Below, piece by piece: positions 23,693 through 32,259 of a stretch of 35,711 nt of DNA. The stretch is taken from positions 1 to 35,711 of the forward strand of contig CAMQVJ010000023.1 of assembly GCA_947038175.1 (NCBI GenBank), given 5' to 3'. The notes below the pieces were generated by a model, which was not told the origin of the DNA, did no database searches, and was given only the letters and a program-made list of their open reading frames with translations. Position 1 is the stretch's first letter, and every line of letters begins with the position of its first letter. The position numbers and the translations under genes were made by a program. The stretch is from an uncultured Desulfovibrio sp. (GTDB taxonomy: Bacteria; Desulfobacterota; Desulfovibrionia; Desulfovibrionales; Desulfovibrionaceae).

Positions 23693-24629
23693 CCAATTGC
23701 TCCAAATAATTAATAGCAGCAGTGGCGGCAGTAGCACCGTCACCCACAGCAGAGCACACTTGGCGACAAGCTTTAGCTCTAATATCACCAGCAGCGTAAA
23801 TACCCGCTATTTCGGTATGCATTTCCAAATCGGTGATAAGGAAACCTTGTTCATTTTTAGGAAGGCTTTCTGGTAAGAATGCACCATTAGGAAGATTTCC
23901 CACGTAAACAAAAACGCCGTCCACTTTCAAATCACGTGTTTGCGCCGTTTCTACATGCTTGAGCTTCACGGTTTCCAAATTAGGGCTACCATGAAGGGAA
24001 TCAACGACACTACTTGTAATAAGTTCAATCTTATCAGGCATTTTCTTAATCTTATCAAGATAGATTTTAGCACCACGAAAACCTTCACGGCGATGTATTA
24101 CATAAACTTTCTTAGCAATTCTAGCAAGATACAATGCTTCTTCAAGGGCAGAATTACCGCCACCAACAACCGCAACATCAAGATTCTTATAAAAATTACC
24201 ATCACAAAGGGCGCAATAAGAGACGCCTTTACCACGGTATTCTTCTTCCTCTTTTATGCCAAGTGGTCGATGTTGCGATCCTGTTGCTATAATAATAGCG
24301 GGAGCCGCAAGATCTTCTCCATTTTCTGCCATATGCAAAGTATGTAAAGGAATTGTTCCTTCTAGCGCTGTTTCCATGCTCACCACATCACCACGGATTC
24401 TCTCCACAGGATATTCATCAATGTGAGCTGAAAAAAGGTCAGCAAGTTCAAAGCCTTTAACGCTTTTAGGAAAACCAAGATAGTTTTCCACCTCAGCGGT
24501 GCTTAGTACTTGTCCCCCGGGGCTATTCTTTTCAACAATCGCTGTTTTAAAACCAGCACGAACGAGGTAAAGAGCAGCACAAATCCCTGCCGGACCTGCA
24601 CCAAGCACAATTGCATCGAATTTCTTCAT
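23685..24629 (-). CDS. trxB: Thioredoxin reductase
   Basis: A 314-residue FAD/NADPH disulfide reductase that reduces thioredoxin. The FAD loop GAGPAGICAA (9-18), the redox pair CALC (in SYCALCDGNF; CATC is the common form), the NADPH loop GGGNSALEEA with following HRR, and the C-terminal YAAGDIRAKACRQVCSAVGDGA are all present. It lies one base after the trxA stop and overlaps bamD by eight bases. The trxA-trxB pairing is common in anaerobes. Confidence 0.95.
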   Translation of the reverse strand: MKKFDAIVLGAGPAGICAALYLVRAGFKTAIVEKNSPGGQVLSTAEVENYLGFPKSVKGFELADLFSAHIDEYPVERIRGDVVSMETALEGTIPLHTLHMAENGEDLAAPAIIIATGSQHRPLGIKEEEEYRGKGVSYCALCDGNFYKNLDVAVVGGGNSALEEALYLARIAKKVYVIHRREGFRGAKIYLDKIKKMPDKIELITSSVVDSLHGSPNLETVKLKHVETAQTRDLKVDGVFVYVGNLPNGAFLPESLPKNEQGFLITDLEMHTEIAGIYAAGDIRAKACRQVCSAVGDGATAATAAINYLEQLDV

Positions 24630-24630
24630 A

Positions 24631-24948
24631 CTAAAGAGCCTTATTTATAAGAGCATCAATATTAGTTTTTGAAACAGCGCCTGTGATTTGATCCACAACT
24701 TCACCATTCTTGAAAAGAATAAGGGTAGGAATCGCACGAATGCCATATTTACTTGGTACTGATTGTGATTCATCAACATTCATTTTTGCTACATTAATTC
24801 TGCCGCTATATTCTGTTGCAAGTTCTTCCACAACAGGAGCAACAGAACGACATGGACCACACCAAGGTGCCCAAAAGTCAACTAAAACAGGAAGTTCAGA
24901 TTTTAAAACACTAGCATCAAATGTTGAGTCATTAATTTCGATAGCCAT
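24631..24948 (-). CDS. trxA: Thioredoxin
   Basis: A 105-residue cytoplasmic disulfide reductant. The active site is FWAPWCGPCRSVAP, and the cis-proline is in IRAIPTLILF. ATG 24948 is preferred over TTG 24960 because GGAG precedes it at normal spacing. It is the first gene of the trxA-trxB-bamD operon. Confidence 0.96.
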   Translation of the reverse strand: MAIEINDSTFDASVLKSELPVLVDFWAPWCGPCRSVAPVVEELATEYSGRINVAKMNVDESQSVPSKYGIRAIPTLILFKNGEVVDQITGAVSKTNIDALINKAL

Positions 24949-24981
24949 ATTATTCTCCAATGTAGTTTAAATATTTCCTCT

Positions 24982-25010
24982 ATAATATGCCCAGACCTTT
25001 CATCTGTCAA
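24982..25010 (-). promoter_or_regulatory. Strong sigma70-type promoter of trxA-trxB-bamD
   Basis: On the minus strand TTGACA (25005-25010), a 17-base spacer and TATTAT (24982-24987). A perfect palindrome GCATGA-A-TCATGC (25012-25024) lies directly upstream of the -35 and may bind a regulator. Confidence 0.82.
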
Positions 25011-25060
25011 GGCATGAATCATGCTATCAGATTATTATAAACTCCATCTTTTTTTATAAA

Positions 25061-25127
25061 TTTACTAGAGAGATAGCTCTGCCCTAGAATGTATAAAACC
25101 CCATAATCATGTCATGTCTCTAGTAAA
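25061..25127. promoter_or_regulatory. Inverted repeat in the trxA-trmH intergenic region
   Basis: TTTACTAGAGA (25061-25071) is perfectly complementary to 25117-25127 across 45 bases. The 24949-25311 gap otherwise holds the trxA promoter and an AT-rich leader for trmH. Confidence 0.45.
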
Positions 25128-25311
25128 AACACCTGTTACCTCTCTTTTAAAGTGAGGAAGTCTTCTGTTTGATTTTTCCCACAAAATCATCTATAAGGCG
25201 ATGTGGGCACATTCTTTCAGTCCATCAACTTTCTTTTTCCCACGCTTTCCATGTATTACATATTGTAAAAAACTAATCACAAAAATCAAAAACAACACAG
25301 ACGAGAAACAC

Positions 25312-25899
25312 ATGAGATCAATGACTGATGAGCGTCGAGCAAAAATAGAAAAAGTCTTGAAGCAAAGACAAAAAGATTTAACTTTAGTTCTTGATAATAT
25401 ACACGACCCACATAATGTTTCTGCAATTTATCGCAGTTGCGATGCTTTTGGTGTTGACAGTGTGCATCTTTATTATACTGGGCAGGCCTTTCCTAAACTT
25501 AGTGAAAAAAGTTCTGCTTCTGCACGAAAATGGATTGAAACAGAAAGGCATAGCCAAAAAGAAACCTTGCTTGCCAGTCTCAAAGCGCAAGGCATGCAAA
25601 TTCTAGCCACTAACTGCACCCCAAACGCAAAGCCTATGGGGGAATACGACATGACAAAGCCAACGGCTATTATTATGGGAACGGAGCATTCAGGAGTATC
25701 TGAAGAACTTTTTCCAGTTGTAGATGGCGAAATTTATATACCTATGTTTGGCATGATACAAAGCTTTAATGTCTCTGTGGCTGCGGCTCTGCTTCTTGGT
25801 GAAGCAAGCAGACAAAGACAAGAAATCGGCATGTATGATACAAAAACCTTTTCCGATGAACTTTATGCGGAACGCCTCGCCGAATGGCTTGAAAGATAA
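25312..25899 (+). CDS. trmH: SpoU-family tRNA 2'-O-methyltransferase, TrmH-like
   Basis: A 195-residue SPOUT methyltransferase, most likely making Gm18 in tRNA. The three family motifs are present: NIHDPHNVSAIYRSCDAFG with the catalytic Arg, IIMGTEHSGVSEEL, and IPMFGMIQSFNVSVAAALL. The last is the TrmH form (IPMxGMxQSxNVSVA) rather than RlmB or TrmL. The start at 25312 is supported only by GAGAAA upstream; 25321 is an alternative. The upstream open frame to 25201 is rejected as the Phe-rich part is unlike the family. Confidence 0.87.
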   Translation: MRSMTDERRAKIEKVLKQRQKDLTLVLDNIHDPHNVSAIYRSCDAFGVDSVHLYYTGQAFPKLSEKSSASARKWIETERHSQKETLLASLKAQGMQILATNCTPNAKPMGEYDMTKPTAIIMGTEHSGVSEELFPVVDGEIYIPMFGMIQSFNVSVAAALLLGEASRQRQEIGMYDTKTFSDELYAERLAEWLER

Positions 25900-25919
25900 T
25901 TTTTTTTGAAATAATTATA

Positions 25920-25957
25920 AAAAGCCCTTTTTTTAGCTGTCTAAGAAAAGGGCTTTT
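25920..25957 (+). terminator. Intrinsic terminator of trmH
   Basis: AAAAGCCCTTTT (25920-25931) pairs with AAAAGGGCTTTT (25946-25957), loop 14 bases. Confidence 0.85.
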
Positions 25958-25993
25958 CTGTTATTAATCCAAAAAAGTTAGAGAATATAAGAA

Positions 25994-26185
25994 TTAAAAG
26001 TTTTTTGAGAAAACAAAAAAAAGGGGAGGGGAACTGCTACATCTTCCGTGCTCGCCGTAGGTTTCCGTGCTTGGCGTAGGCTTTGGCAAACACTCAATCT
26101 CTCTCAGTCCAAAGAGCCTAAAAAACACAAAGCCCAAAAAAATCGCAAGGGCTATTAATGAATGTATTTTATAGAATCCTTGCAT
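25994..26185 (-). CDS. Doubtful small membrane peptide overlapping intergenic repeats
   Basis: A 63-codon frame begins MQGFYKIHSLIALAIFLGF with one plausible membrane helix, followed by a tail encoded by the 19-bp repeats. There is no ribosome site before ATG 26185, so coding is doubtful. A small membrane peptide extended by repeats remains possible. Confidence 0.25.
   Translation of the reverse strand: MQGFYKIHSLIALAIFLGFVFFRLFGLREIECLPKPTPSTETYGEHGRCSSSPPLFFVFSKNF
26044..26081. repeat. 19-bp tandem repeat, two units (shared with 35295-35345)
   Basis: TTCCGTGCTCGCCGTAGGT (26044-26062) and TTCCGTGCTTGGCGTAGGC (26063-26081). The second unit closely matches a unit at 35314-35332. Confidence 0.75.
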
Positions 26186-26257
26186 ATTGACTAATAGATA
26201 TTTTCAAAATACAATGATATATGTTTTCCAAATAAACTTTAACAATCCGGAGATTAT

Positions 26258-27241
26258 ATGCCAAATTCAGAATTTATCACTGGGGATGTTTTTCTCTTTG
26301 AGCCAGACCCATCTTGTATTTCACGATTGATTTGCAAGCTTTCTAATGCGCCTGTCAGTCATGCCGCTATGTATTTTGAAGATGGAAAAGTTGTCGAAGA
26401 AGGTTTGTCAGGAATAGGAACACGAAACACGAGTGACCTTGGAGATAGAACTATTCATGTGCGCCGCTACAGTAAACCTAGCGAAGCTCTTAGTAAAGCG
26501 CTACTAGAGGAAGCAAAAAAACGCCTTGAAGCCAAGGAGCCTTATAGCATGGGCAACCTTATTATGGTAGGCGTTTTAACTATTTTGAATATGTGGAAGC
26601 CTGATGCTAGAAAGGAAGTCAAAATAGCATTAAGTAGTTTATGTGTACTTCTTGCTAACGTCATAGACAAAAAAATGACTGGAGAACATGCAAGCACTTG
26701 CTCTCAGTTCGTTTATGAAGTGTATAAGAATTCAGGTGTTAAGCTTAATGTTGAGCACGGCTCTGGTGACCGACCAACTAGCAATATTGCTTCCTCTTCC
26801 ACACCTAAATCCCCCACGCTTTTATCCTTGGCAATTGAAAATGCTGAATCTGGCCAAACTGCCATTATTTCCTGTGATGATTCTAATTCCAAGCTCAACA
26901 GTAAAAGCTTTGATTTAGAAACATTGTCTTGTCTTCTTTTGGATATTCTTGACAAAACAGAAAATAATACAGATGAAAATAGTGCGTCTGATATATTGGC
27001 TGATAAGTTGGACGACGAACTATATGTGGAAATTATAAAATTTGCGTCCTTGCTTTATAAGGCAGATAATCCTGAGGATTTTGACCACTCAGTTTTATCT
27101 AATAAAGACGGATTGACAAGCGATTGGATTAAGCGTTTTTTAGAGCATATGCTAAAAAACTACTCTGGCTTCGTAATGCCTGGCGATCTTTATTACGATT
27201 GCACTGATTTGAAAAATGAAATTGTTGTGCTCAATAGCTAA
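26258..27241 (+). CDS. YiiX/YebB-like permuted papain-fold protein (NlpC/P60 superfamily)
   Basis: A 327-residue protein whose first half fits the permuted NlpC/P60 papain-like fold: GDVFLFEP (9-16), the catalytic-type His35 in PVSHAAMYF, EDGKVVEE, and Cys148 in STCSQFVYEVY. Relatives cleave lipids, amides or peptides and are often envelope-associated. No signal peptide is seen; two hydrophobic stretches (MGNLIMVGVLTILNMW and ALSSLCVLLANVI) might contact membrane. Residues about 175-327 are acidic, not recognised and may be regulatory. GGAG lies seven bases before ATG 26258. Substrate unknown. Confidence 0.72.
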   Translation: MPNSEFITGDVFLFEPDPSCISRLICKLSNAPVSHAAMYFEDGKVVEEGLSGIGTRNTSDLGDRTIHVRRYSKPSEALSKALLEEAKKRLEAKEPYSMGNLIMVGVLTILNMWKPDARKEVKIALSSLCVLLANVIDKKMTGEHASTCSQFVYEVYKNSGVKLNVEHGSGDRPTSNIASSSTPKSPTLLSLAIENAESGQTAIISCDDSNSKLNSKSFDLETLSCLLLDILDKTENNTDENSASDILADKLDDELYVEIIKFASLLYKADNPEDFDHSVLSNKDGLTSDWIKRFLEHMLKNYSGFVMPGDLYYDCTDLKNEIVVLNS

Positions 27242-27260
27242 CAGTAAACAACATTAAAAT

Positions 27261-27297
27261 AAAAGATGCGAGGGGTAATACCTCTCGCATCTTTTTT
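27261..27297. terminator. Bidirectional terminator between the YiiX-like gene and typA
   Basis: A 15-bp stem (27261-27275 with 27281-27295, one G-U) around TAATA, with A-rich 5' and T-rich 3' flanks. Confidence 0.92.
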
Positions 27298-27344
27298 ATT
27301 CTATCTAATCTATTTCAATCTATTTACGTCACGCAGTGACACAT

Positions 27345-29174
27345 TTATACACGTTTTCTACCGCCACCAGCTTGGTGACGCTTCATTGCACTTAGTTCGA
27401 TTTTACGAATACGCAATGACAAAGGTGTAACTTCAAGCACTTCATCTTCACGCAAGAAATGCAAAGCATGTTCAAGTGTAATAGGGCGAATTGGAGTAAG
27501 AATAATATGTTCATCTTTACCAGAAGCACGCATATTACTAAGCTTCTTTTCTTTAGATGGGTTTACATCAATATCGTTATCACGATTATGTTCACCAATA
27601 ACCATTCCCTCATAAAGAGGATCGCCAGGCACAACAAAAAGATTGCCACGAGGCTCAAGGTTATAAAGTCCGTATGCAACGCCAATGCCTGCTCTATCAG
27701 CAATGAGAGAGCCAGTCATACGAGTAACGAAGTCGCCACGGTGAGCTTCATATCCGTTAAACGTTGAGTTCATAATACCAGTACCACGAGTGTCAGTTAG
27801 GAACTCGTCACGATAACCAATAAGTCCTCGTGCTGGAACGGAAAAGGAAAGACGAACTCGCCCTGTGCCATTATTAATACAATTGACCATACGGCCTTTT
27901 CTGAAAGAAAGCTTGTCTGTAACAACGCCCATAAAGACTTCATCACAGTCGATAGACACATCTTCAATAGGCTCATAAACGGTATTGCCTTCTTTACGCA
28001 TAATAACTTCAGGTCGGCCAACAGTGAGCTCAAAACCTTCACGGCGCATAGTTTCAACGATAATCGCCATTTGGAATTCGCCACGTCCTTTAACAATAAA
28101 AGCATCACTTTCTTCTGTGCTTTCAATGCGAACAGATACGTTACCAAGGGCTTCACGATCAAGGCGTTCACGAATTTTTCTTGCTTGAACAATTTTACCT
28201 TCACGTCCTGCCAATGGAGAACTATTAATGGAAAACCGCATAGCAACTGTAGGCTCATCAACATTGATACGAGGTAATACATGCGGATTTTCGCGAGTAC
28301 AAATAGTATCACCAATAGTAATATCTTCAACGCCAGCCATAACAATAATATCGCCAGGTTCAGCACTTTCAACATCTATCATGCGCTTACCTTGGTAAAT
28401 TTGGATTTTTGTCGCACGAAGTGGACGAGCTTGCCCGTCTTTTCCAACGCACACAAGAGAATCCTTATTTTGTACGGAACCATTACGGATTCTGCCAACA
28501 GCAAGACGGCCTAAATAATCAGAATAATCAAGGTCTGTAACAAGCATTTGGAAAGGAATACTTTCATCATGCGAAGGCCCAGGGATACTCTTTATAATTG
28601 TCTCGAAAAGAGGGCTAAGGTTTTCTTGTTTATCGTCGATATTATACATAGCGACCCCATCACGTCCAATAGCATAAAGGACAGGGAACTCTAACTGGTC
28701 ATCATTAGCATCAAGGTCGATGAAAAGCTCATAAAGCTCATCAAGTACTTCTTCTGGGCGGGAATCTTTTCTATCAATTTTGTTGACAAGAGCAATAACT
28801 GGCAGTTTAAGAGCAAGAGCTTTACGAAGTACAAAACGAGTTTGAGGCAAAGGTCCTTCAGAGGAATCCACTAAAAGAACAACACCATCAACCATAGAAA
28901 GTGCGCGCTCAACTTCACCACCAAAGTCGGCGTGACCTGGAGTATCAATAATGTTAATACGTGTCCCATTCCATGAAACAGCACAGTTTTTTGCGGCAAT
29001 GGTAATCCCACGCTCGCGTTCTAACTCCATACTATCCATGATACGATCATCAACCTGTTGGTCGGCACGGAACATGCCACTTTGACGAAACATGCCATCA
29101 ACTAGAGTGGTTTTACCATGATCAACGTGAGCAATAATTGCAATATTACGGATAGAATCATTTCTTACAGCCAC
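27345..29174 (-). CDS. typA: Ribosome-associated GTPase TypA/BipA
   Basis: A 609-residue translational GTPase that aids 50S assembly and stress adaptation. G1 AHVDHGKTTL, G2 region RGITIAAKN, G3 DTPGHADFGGEVER and G4 NKID are present, followed by EF-G-like domains and the BipA C-terminal region (ALHFLREDEVLEVTP). The start is placed at GTG 29174 because AAAGGA lies seven bases upstream and the length then equals the usual 605-610; the longer frame from 29240 lacks support. It is convergent with the YiiX-like gene and divergent from motA. Confidence 0.95.
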   Translation of the reverse strand: MAVRNDSIRNIAIIAHVDHGKTTLVDGMFRQSGMFRADQQVDDRIMDSMELERERGITIAAKNCAVSWNGTRINIIDTPGHADFGGEVERALSMVDGVVLLVDSSEGPLPQTRFVLRKALALKLPVIALVNKIDRKDSRPEEVLDELYELFIDLDANDDQLEFPVLYAIGRDGVAMYNIDDKQENLSPLFETIIKSIPGPSHDESIPFQMLVTDLDYSDYLGRLAVGRIRNGSVQNKDSLVCVGKDGQARPLRATKIQIYQGKRMIDVESAEPGDIIVMAGVEDITIGDTICTRENPHVLPRINVDEPTVAMRFSINSSPLAGREGKIVQARKIRERLDREALGNVSVRIESTEESDAFIVKGRGEFQMAIIVETMRREGFELTVGRPEVIMRKEGNTVYEPIEDVSIDCDEVFMGVVTDKLSFRKGRMVNCINNGTGRVRLSFSVPARGLIGYRDEFLTDTRGTGIMNSTFNGYEAHRGDFVTRMTGSLIADRAGIGVAYGLYNLEPRGNLFVVPGDPLYEGMVIGEHNRDNDIDVNPSKEKKLSNMRASGKDEHIILTPIRPITLEHALHFLREDEVLEVTPLSLRIRKIELSAMKRHQAGGGRKRV

Positions 29175-29363
29175 AAACACATCCTTTATGCTTTGGAAAT
29201 ACATCGCTTTTTTTCTTAAAAAAATAAACACGTATTTCAATTAGTAAAATATACATATGTATTATAAATAAACTAGACATTCTTACGAACAAAGTTTATT
29301 TTCATCTTAGAAAAGGTTTTACGCACCATTTTCTTATTAATCAAGCGTTATTAGGTGAATGTA

Positions 29364-30122
29364 ATGGATATAGCAACACTCCTTGGGATTATAGCCGGTT
29401 TTGGCCTTGTATTTGCAACCATTCTTATGGGTCCTGACCCTAGTGGTTTTGTTGATATACCTAGTATTATCATGGTGTTTGGTGGTACTTTTGCTGCTAC
29501 CCTTATCTGCTTCCCTATGGAAGAAGTTATGCAAGCATTTAAAGCCATCGCTAAAACGTTTTCAAGCAAAAGAACTATGCCTGAAGAAGTTGTTGATACC
29601 ATGGTGCAAATCGCAGAAATTAGCCGTCGTGAAGGTATTCTTGCTCTTGAAAGAGTGGAAACGAATAATCCCCTTCTTAAAAAAGCTATGCAACTTATTG
29701 CCGATACGGCAGAACCTGAGCTAATCCATAGCACAGTTATTATTGAAATTTCTTCGCTACAAAAGCGACACGCCATTAGTATTGCCGTTTTCTCAAAAAT
29801 GGCCGCCCTTGCTCCTGCTATGGGTATGCTTGGGACTCTTATTGGGCTTGTACAAATGCTTAGCCAACTTTCTGACCCTAACGCTTTGGGGCCTGCTATG
29901 GCTATTGCGCTTATCACGACCCTCTATGGAACTATTTTGGCGAACCTTGTTTTTATCCCCTTTGCTACAAAACTAAAAGCAAGAAGCACACAAGAAAGTA
30001 TGAACTTGCAAATTATTTTTGAAGGGGCGAAATCTATCCTCGAAAATAATAACCCGCGACTTGTTTATGAAAAACTAGCCTCCTTCCTCACGCCATCAAA
30101 ACGTAAAATGGACGAGAAATAA
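29364..30122 (+). CDS. motA: Flagellar motor stator protein MotA
   Basis: A 252-residue inner-membrane protein with four membrane helices, the ion-channel and torque-generating half of the stator with MotB. The cytoplasmic loop between helices 2 and 3 holds RREGILALERVE, with the conserved charged residues that meet FliG. Helix 3 contains PAMGMLGTLIGLVQML with the essential Pro. Its short length and sequence style resemble PomA/short MotA. Ion choice (H+ or Na+) cannot be settled here. ATG 29364 is chosen over GTG 29355 because AGGTGA precedes it by five bases. Confidence 0.93.
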   Translation: MDIATLLGIIAGFGLVFATILMGPDPSGFVDIPSIIMVFGGTFAATLICFPMEEVMQAFKAIAKTFSSKRTMPEEVVDTMVQIAEISRREGILALERVETNNPLLKKAMQLIADTAEPELIHSTVIIEISSLQKRHAISIAVFSKMAALAPAMGMLGTLIGLVQMLSQLSDPNALGPAMAIALITTLYGTILANLVFIPFATKLKARSTQESMNLQIIFEGAKSILENNNPRLVYEKLASFLTPSKRKMDEK

Positions 30123-30133
30123 GAATACATAGC

Positions 30134-30169
30134 AATCCGTTTTGAAAGCGAAAATCTTCAAAACGGATT
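30134..30169 (+). promoter_or_regulatory. 13-bp perfect stem-loop between motA and motB
   Basis: AATCCGTTTTGAA (30134-30146) pairs with 30157-30169 around a 10-base loop; no T-run follows. It may protect the motA 3' end or tune read-through into motB. Confidence 0.7.
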
Positions 30170-30265
30170 GAATTGAATATTGTCAGAGGAAGCTCTTTTT
30201 AGAGTTGCAACATTGCCCTATTTCAAATAGAGTGAAAAGCGAAGACAAATCATAAGGACATAGTT

Positions 30266-31021
30266 ATGAGTGAAGTAGAAGAACCAGTTGAAGAAGAGGA
30301 AGAAGGATCCCCCGGGTGGATGGCAACCTTTGCCGACCTTGTTACTTTACTACTTGTATTCTTTGTGCTTTTATTTTCAATGTCCACAATTGAAGTTGTA
30401 AAAGCTAAAGCCGTTTTTGGATCACTTCGTGATGCTTTTGGGGGATCTGAAAATCCTACAGTAGATTTCTCTGGCTCCATGGTCTCGAAAGAGAAAGATA
30501 ACACAAGTTTGTCTGTCTTAGAATTATCACGTATCCGCCAAGAAATATTAAAAACACAAGAAAATACCTTTAACGCCGTTAGAAGTTATTTATCAAAAAA
30601 AGCCGTTGAAGGTTCTGTGAGTGCTGTTCTTGATGAAGGAACAATAACCCTCACCATAGGCGATGGATTACTTTTCAACCCAGGTGAAGAAACCCTTTCA
30701 GAACAAGCATTTACTCACCTTGAACCTCTTCTTGAAATTATTCGTTCAAACCGTGAAATGATGGTTAGCATTAAAGGCTATACGGATAATGATGAAGTAC
30801 CAGAAGGTGCCAGATTCAAAGATAACTGGGAACTTTCAGCTCTTAGAGCTGTCAATGTGCTCCGATGGTTTATTGAGAATGACATTAACCCGCTTCGAAT
30901 AACTGCAACTGGTATGGGGGATTTAAATCCTCTTTTTCCCAATGATACGCCTGAAAATCAAGCCAAGAACAGACGTGTTGAATTTAGCCTAGAGCGGACA
31001 ATACATGCGCCCAAAAAATAA
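30266..31021 (+). CDS. motB: Flagellar motor stator protein MotB
   Basis: A 251-residue protein with one N-terminal membrane helix and a periplasmic OmpA-like peptidoglycan-binding domain. The ion-carrying Asp24 is in PGWMATFADLVTLL. The OmpA-like core is visible as IKGYTDNDEVP, WELSALRAVNVLRW, ITATGMGDLNPLFPNDTPENQAKNRRVEF (split across about 190-240). AAGGA lies eight bases before ATG 30266. The stop overlaps the start of the PilZ gene by 17 bases. Confidence 0.94.
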   Translation: MSEVEEPVEEEEEGSPGWMATFADLVTLLLVFFVLLFSMSTIEVVKAKAVFGSLRDAFGGSENPTVDFSGSMVSKEKDNTSLSVLELSRIRQEILKTQENTFNAVRSYLSKKAVEGSVSAVLDEGTITLTIGDGLLFNPGEETLSEQAFTHLEPLLEIIRSNREMMVSIKGYTDNDEVPEGARFKDNWELSALRAVNVLRWFIENDINPLRITATGMGDLNPLFPNDTPENQAKNRRVEFSLERTIHAPKK

Positions 31022-32168
31022 TGATTTTGATATATTCTCAGACCTTACTATTGACACGCAAAGCAAACATGCACGCAAGGCCTATCGAGCTCGCCCTACC
31101 AATTTATGGGTACGCCTTGAGAACGACGATAAGTCATTCCCTGTAGAAAATATCAGCATCACTGGTTTGTCCTTTAGTGTTAAGAATGACAAAGACCATA
31201 AAGAAATGCACAAAGGTCAAGACATCGTCTTGCATCTCTATTCTGACACCCAAAATGACTTACTAATCTTATATGCCCAAGTTGTGAGAATTATTGACAA
31301 TACATACTCATGCTTCTTTCCAGAACTTAAGGGTAACGATGCGAGAGTGCTTGATAAGTTAATCCTTGAAATGCAAAAATTGGAAATCGTACTCTCAAAA
31401 TTAGAAGAAAGCAAAGCACTAGAAAAAGAAAAAGAAAAAGTCAAAGAATTACGCAAAACTCAGCTTACAAAAAAATTCAATAACGAGCCACAAGTCACAA
31501 GCCCTCCTCAGGCAAAACAAGAAGAAAAAACGGAAGATACCGTTCCAAAGCAAGAAATTAAAACATCTAGCCAAGCTCCGTTTGACGACTCGACACCGCA
31601 CGCAAATCCTCCTGTCCATAAAGAGCAACAAAAACTGGAAGTGCAACAAAAACCAAATGATTTCACACTTTTTGACGATTTAAATATTGTCACAGGTGAA
31701 TTCAATCGTAGAGCGTACAGGGCGAGCCCAACCAATTTATCTGTTTGTATACAAGGTGAAGCTCATCATCGAGACGTCTATGATATTAGTACATCCAGTA
31801 TCCGTTTTGCCTACAAAGAAGATACCCTTCACATACAGCAAGGGGAACACATCATCATTGATATTTTTGTAAATGACACTCGAAAAGTACTCACTATTAC
31901 ATCTCAAATTGTTAGAATTAATAATGATTCATGTTCCTGTATTTTCCCTCTTCTCATCAATTATGATATGGAACTTTTGGATAAACTCGTGCTTGAAATG
32001 CAAAAATTAGAAATAGCATTACGTAATCAACACGACACGTCCCTCGCTGATTTAGAAAATGAAAAAAAGGCCATACGAGAAAGAAAAATGCAAAGAGAAG
32101 AAGCGGAAAACCGCCTAGACCAAGAACACCTTGAAAAAGCAAGACTAAAAGCCCAAGAAAAGAAGTAA
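31005..32168 (+). CDS. Protein with two PilZ-like domains, coupled to motB
   Basis: A 387-residue cytoplasmic protein built from a duplicated unit of about 150 residues. Each copy begins with an NDFxxFxDLxI stretch, has RxxxR (R24-R28 and R235-R239) followed by a shared PTNL, and ends in an EMQKLEI helix. Copy 1 keeps the c-di-GMP motif NISITG (49-54). Copy 2 has DISTSS (260-265), with Gly replaced by Ser. The copies are joined by a Lys/Glu/Gln-rich linker (about 140-215), and the C-terminal 45 residues look like a coiled coil. The overlap with motB suggests coupled translation and a flagellar-motor role, like YcgR brakes. Binding by copy 2 is doubtful. Confidence 0.8.
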   Translation: MRPKNNDFDIFSDLTIDTQSKHARKAYRARPTNLWVRLENDDKSFPVENISITGLSFSVKNDKDHKEMHKGQDIVLHLYSDTQNDLLILYAQVVRIIDNTYSCFFPELKGNDARVLDKLILEMQKLEIVLSKLEESKALEKEKEKVKELRKTQLTKKFNNEPQVTSPPQAKQEEKTEDTVPKQEIKTSSQAPFDDSTPHANPPVHKEQQKLEVQQKPNDFTLFDDLNIVTGEFNRRAYRASPTNLSVCIQGEAHHRDVYDISTSSIRFAYKEDTLHIQQGEHIIIDIFVNDTRKVLTITSQIVRINNDSCSCIFPLLINYDMELLDKLVLEMQKLEIALRNQHDTSLADLENEKKAIRERKMQREEAENRLDQEHLEKARLKAQEKK

Positions 32169-32259
32169 ATCAGGAATCCAAGAAAAGTTAAGTTTTAGAG
32201 AATAAACAAAAGTTATATTTAAAAGAACAAGCACAGGCAGAAGACTATTAAAAAAAATT

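Noticed and set aside
23693..23788. 32-codon N-terminal extension of BamD inside trxB
   Set aside because: It would bury the lipoprotein signal and Cys; ATG 23692 has GGAG upstream and overlaps the trxB stop as coupled genes do.
27797..28375. 192-codon Leu/Val-rich minus-strand frame
   Set aside because: It overlaps typA in another frame and its composition is typical of a shifted reading of a conserved gene.
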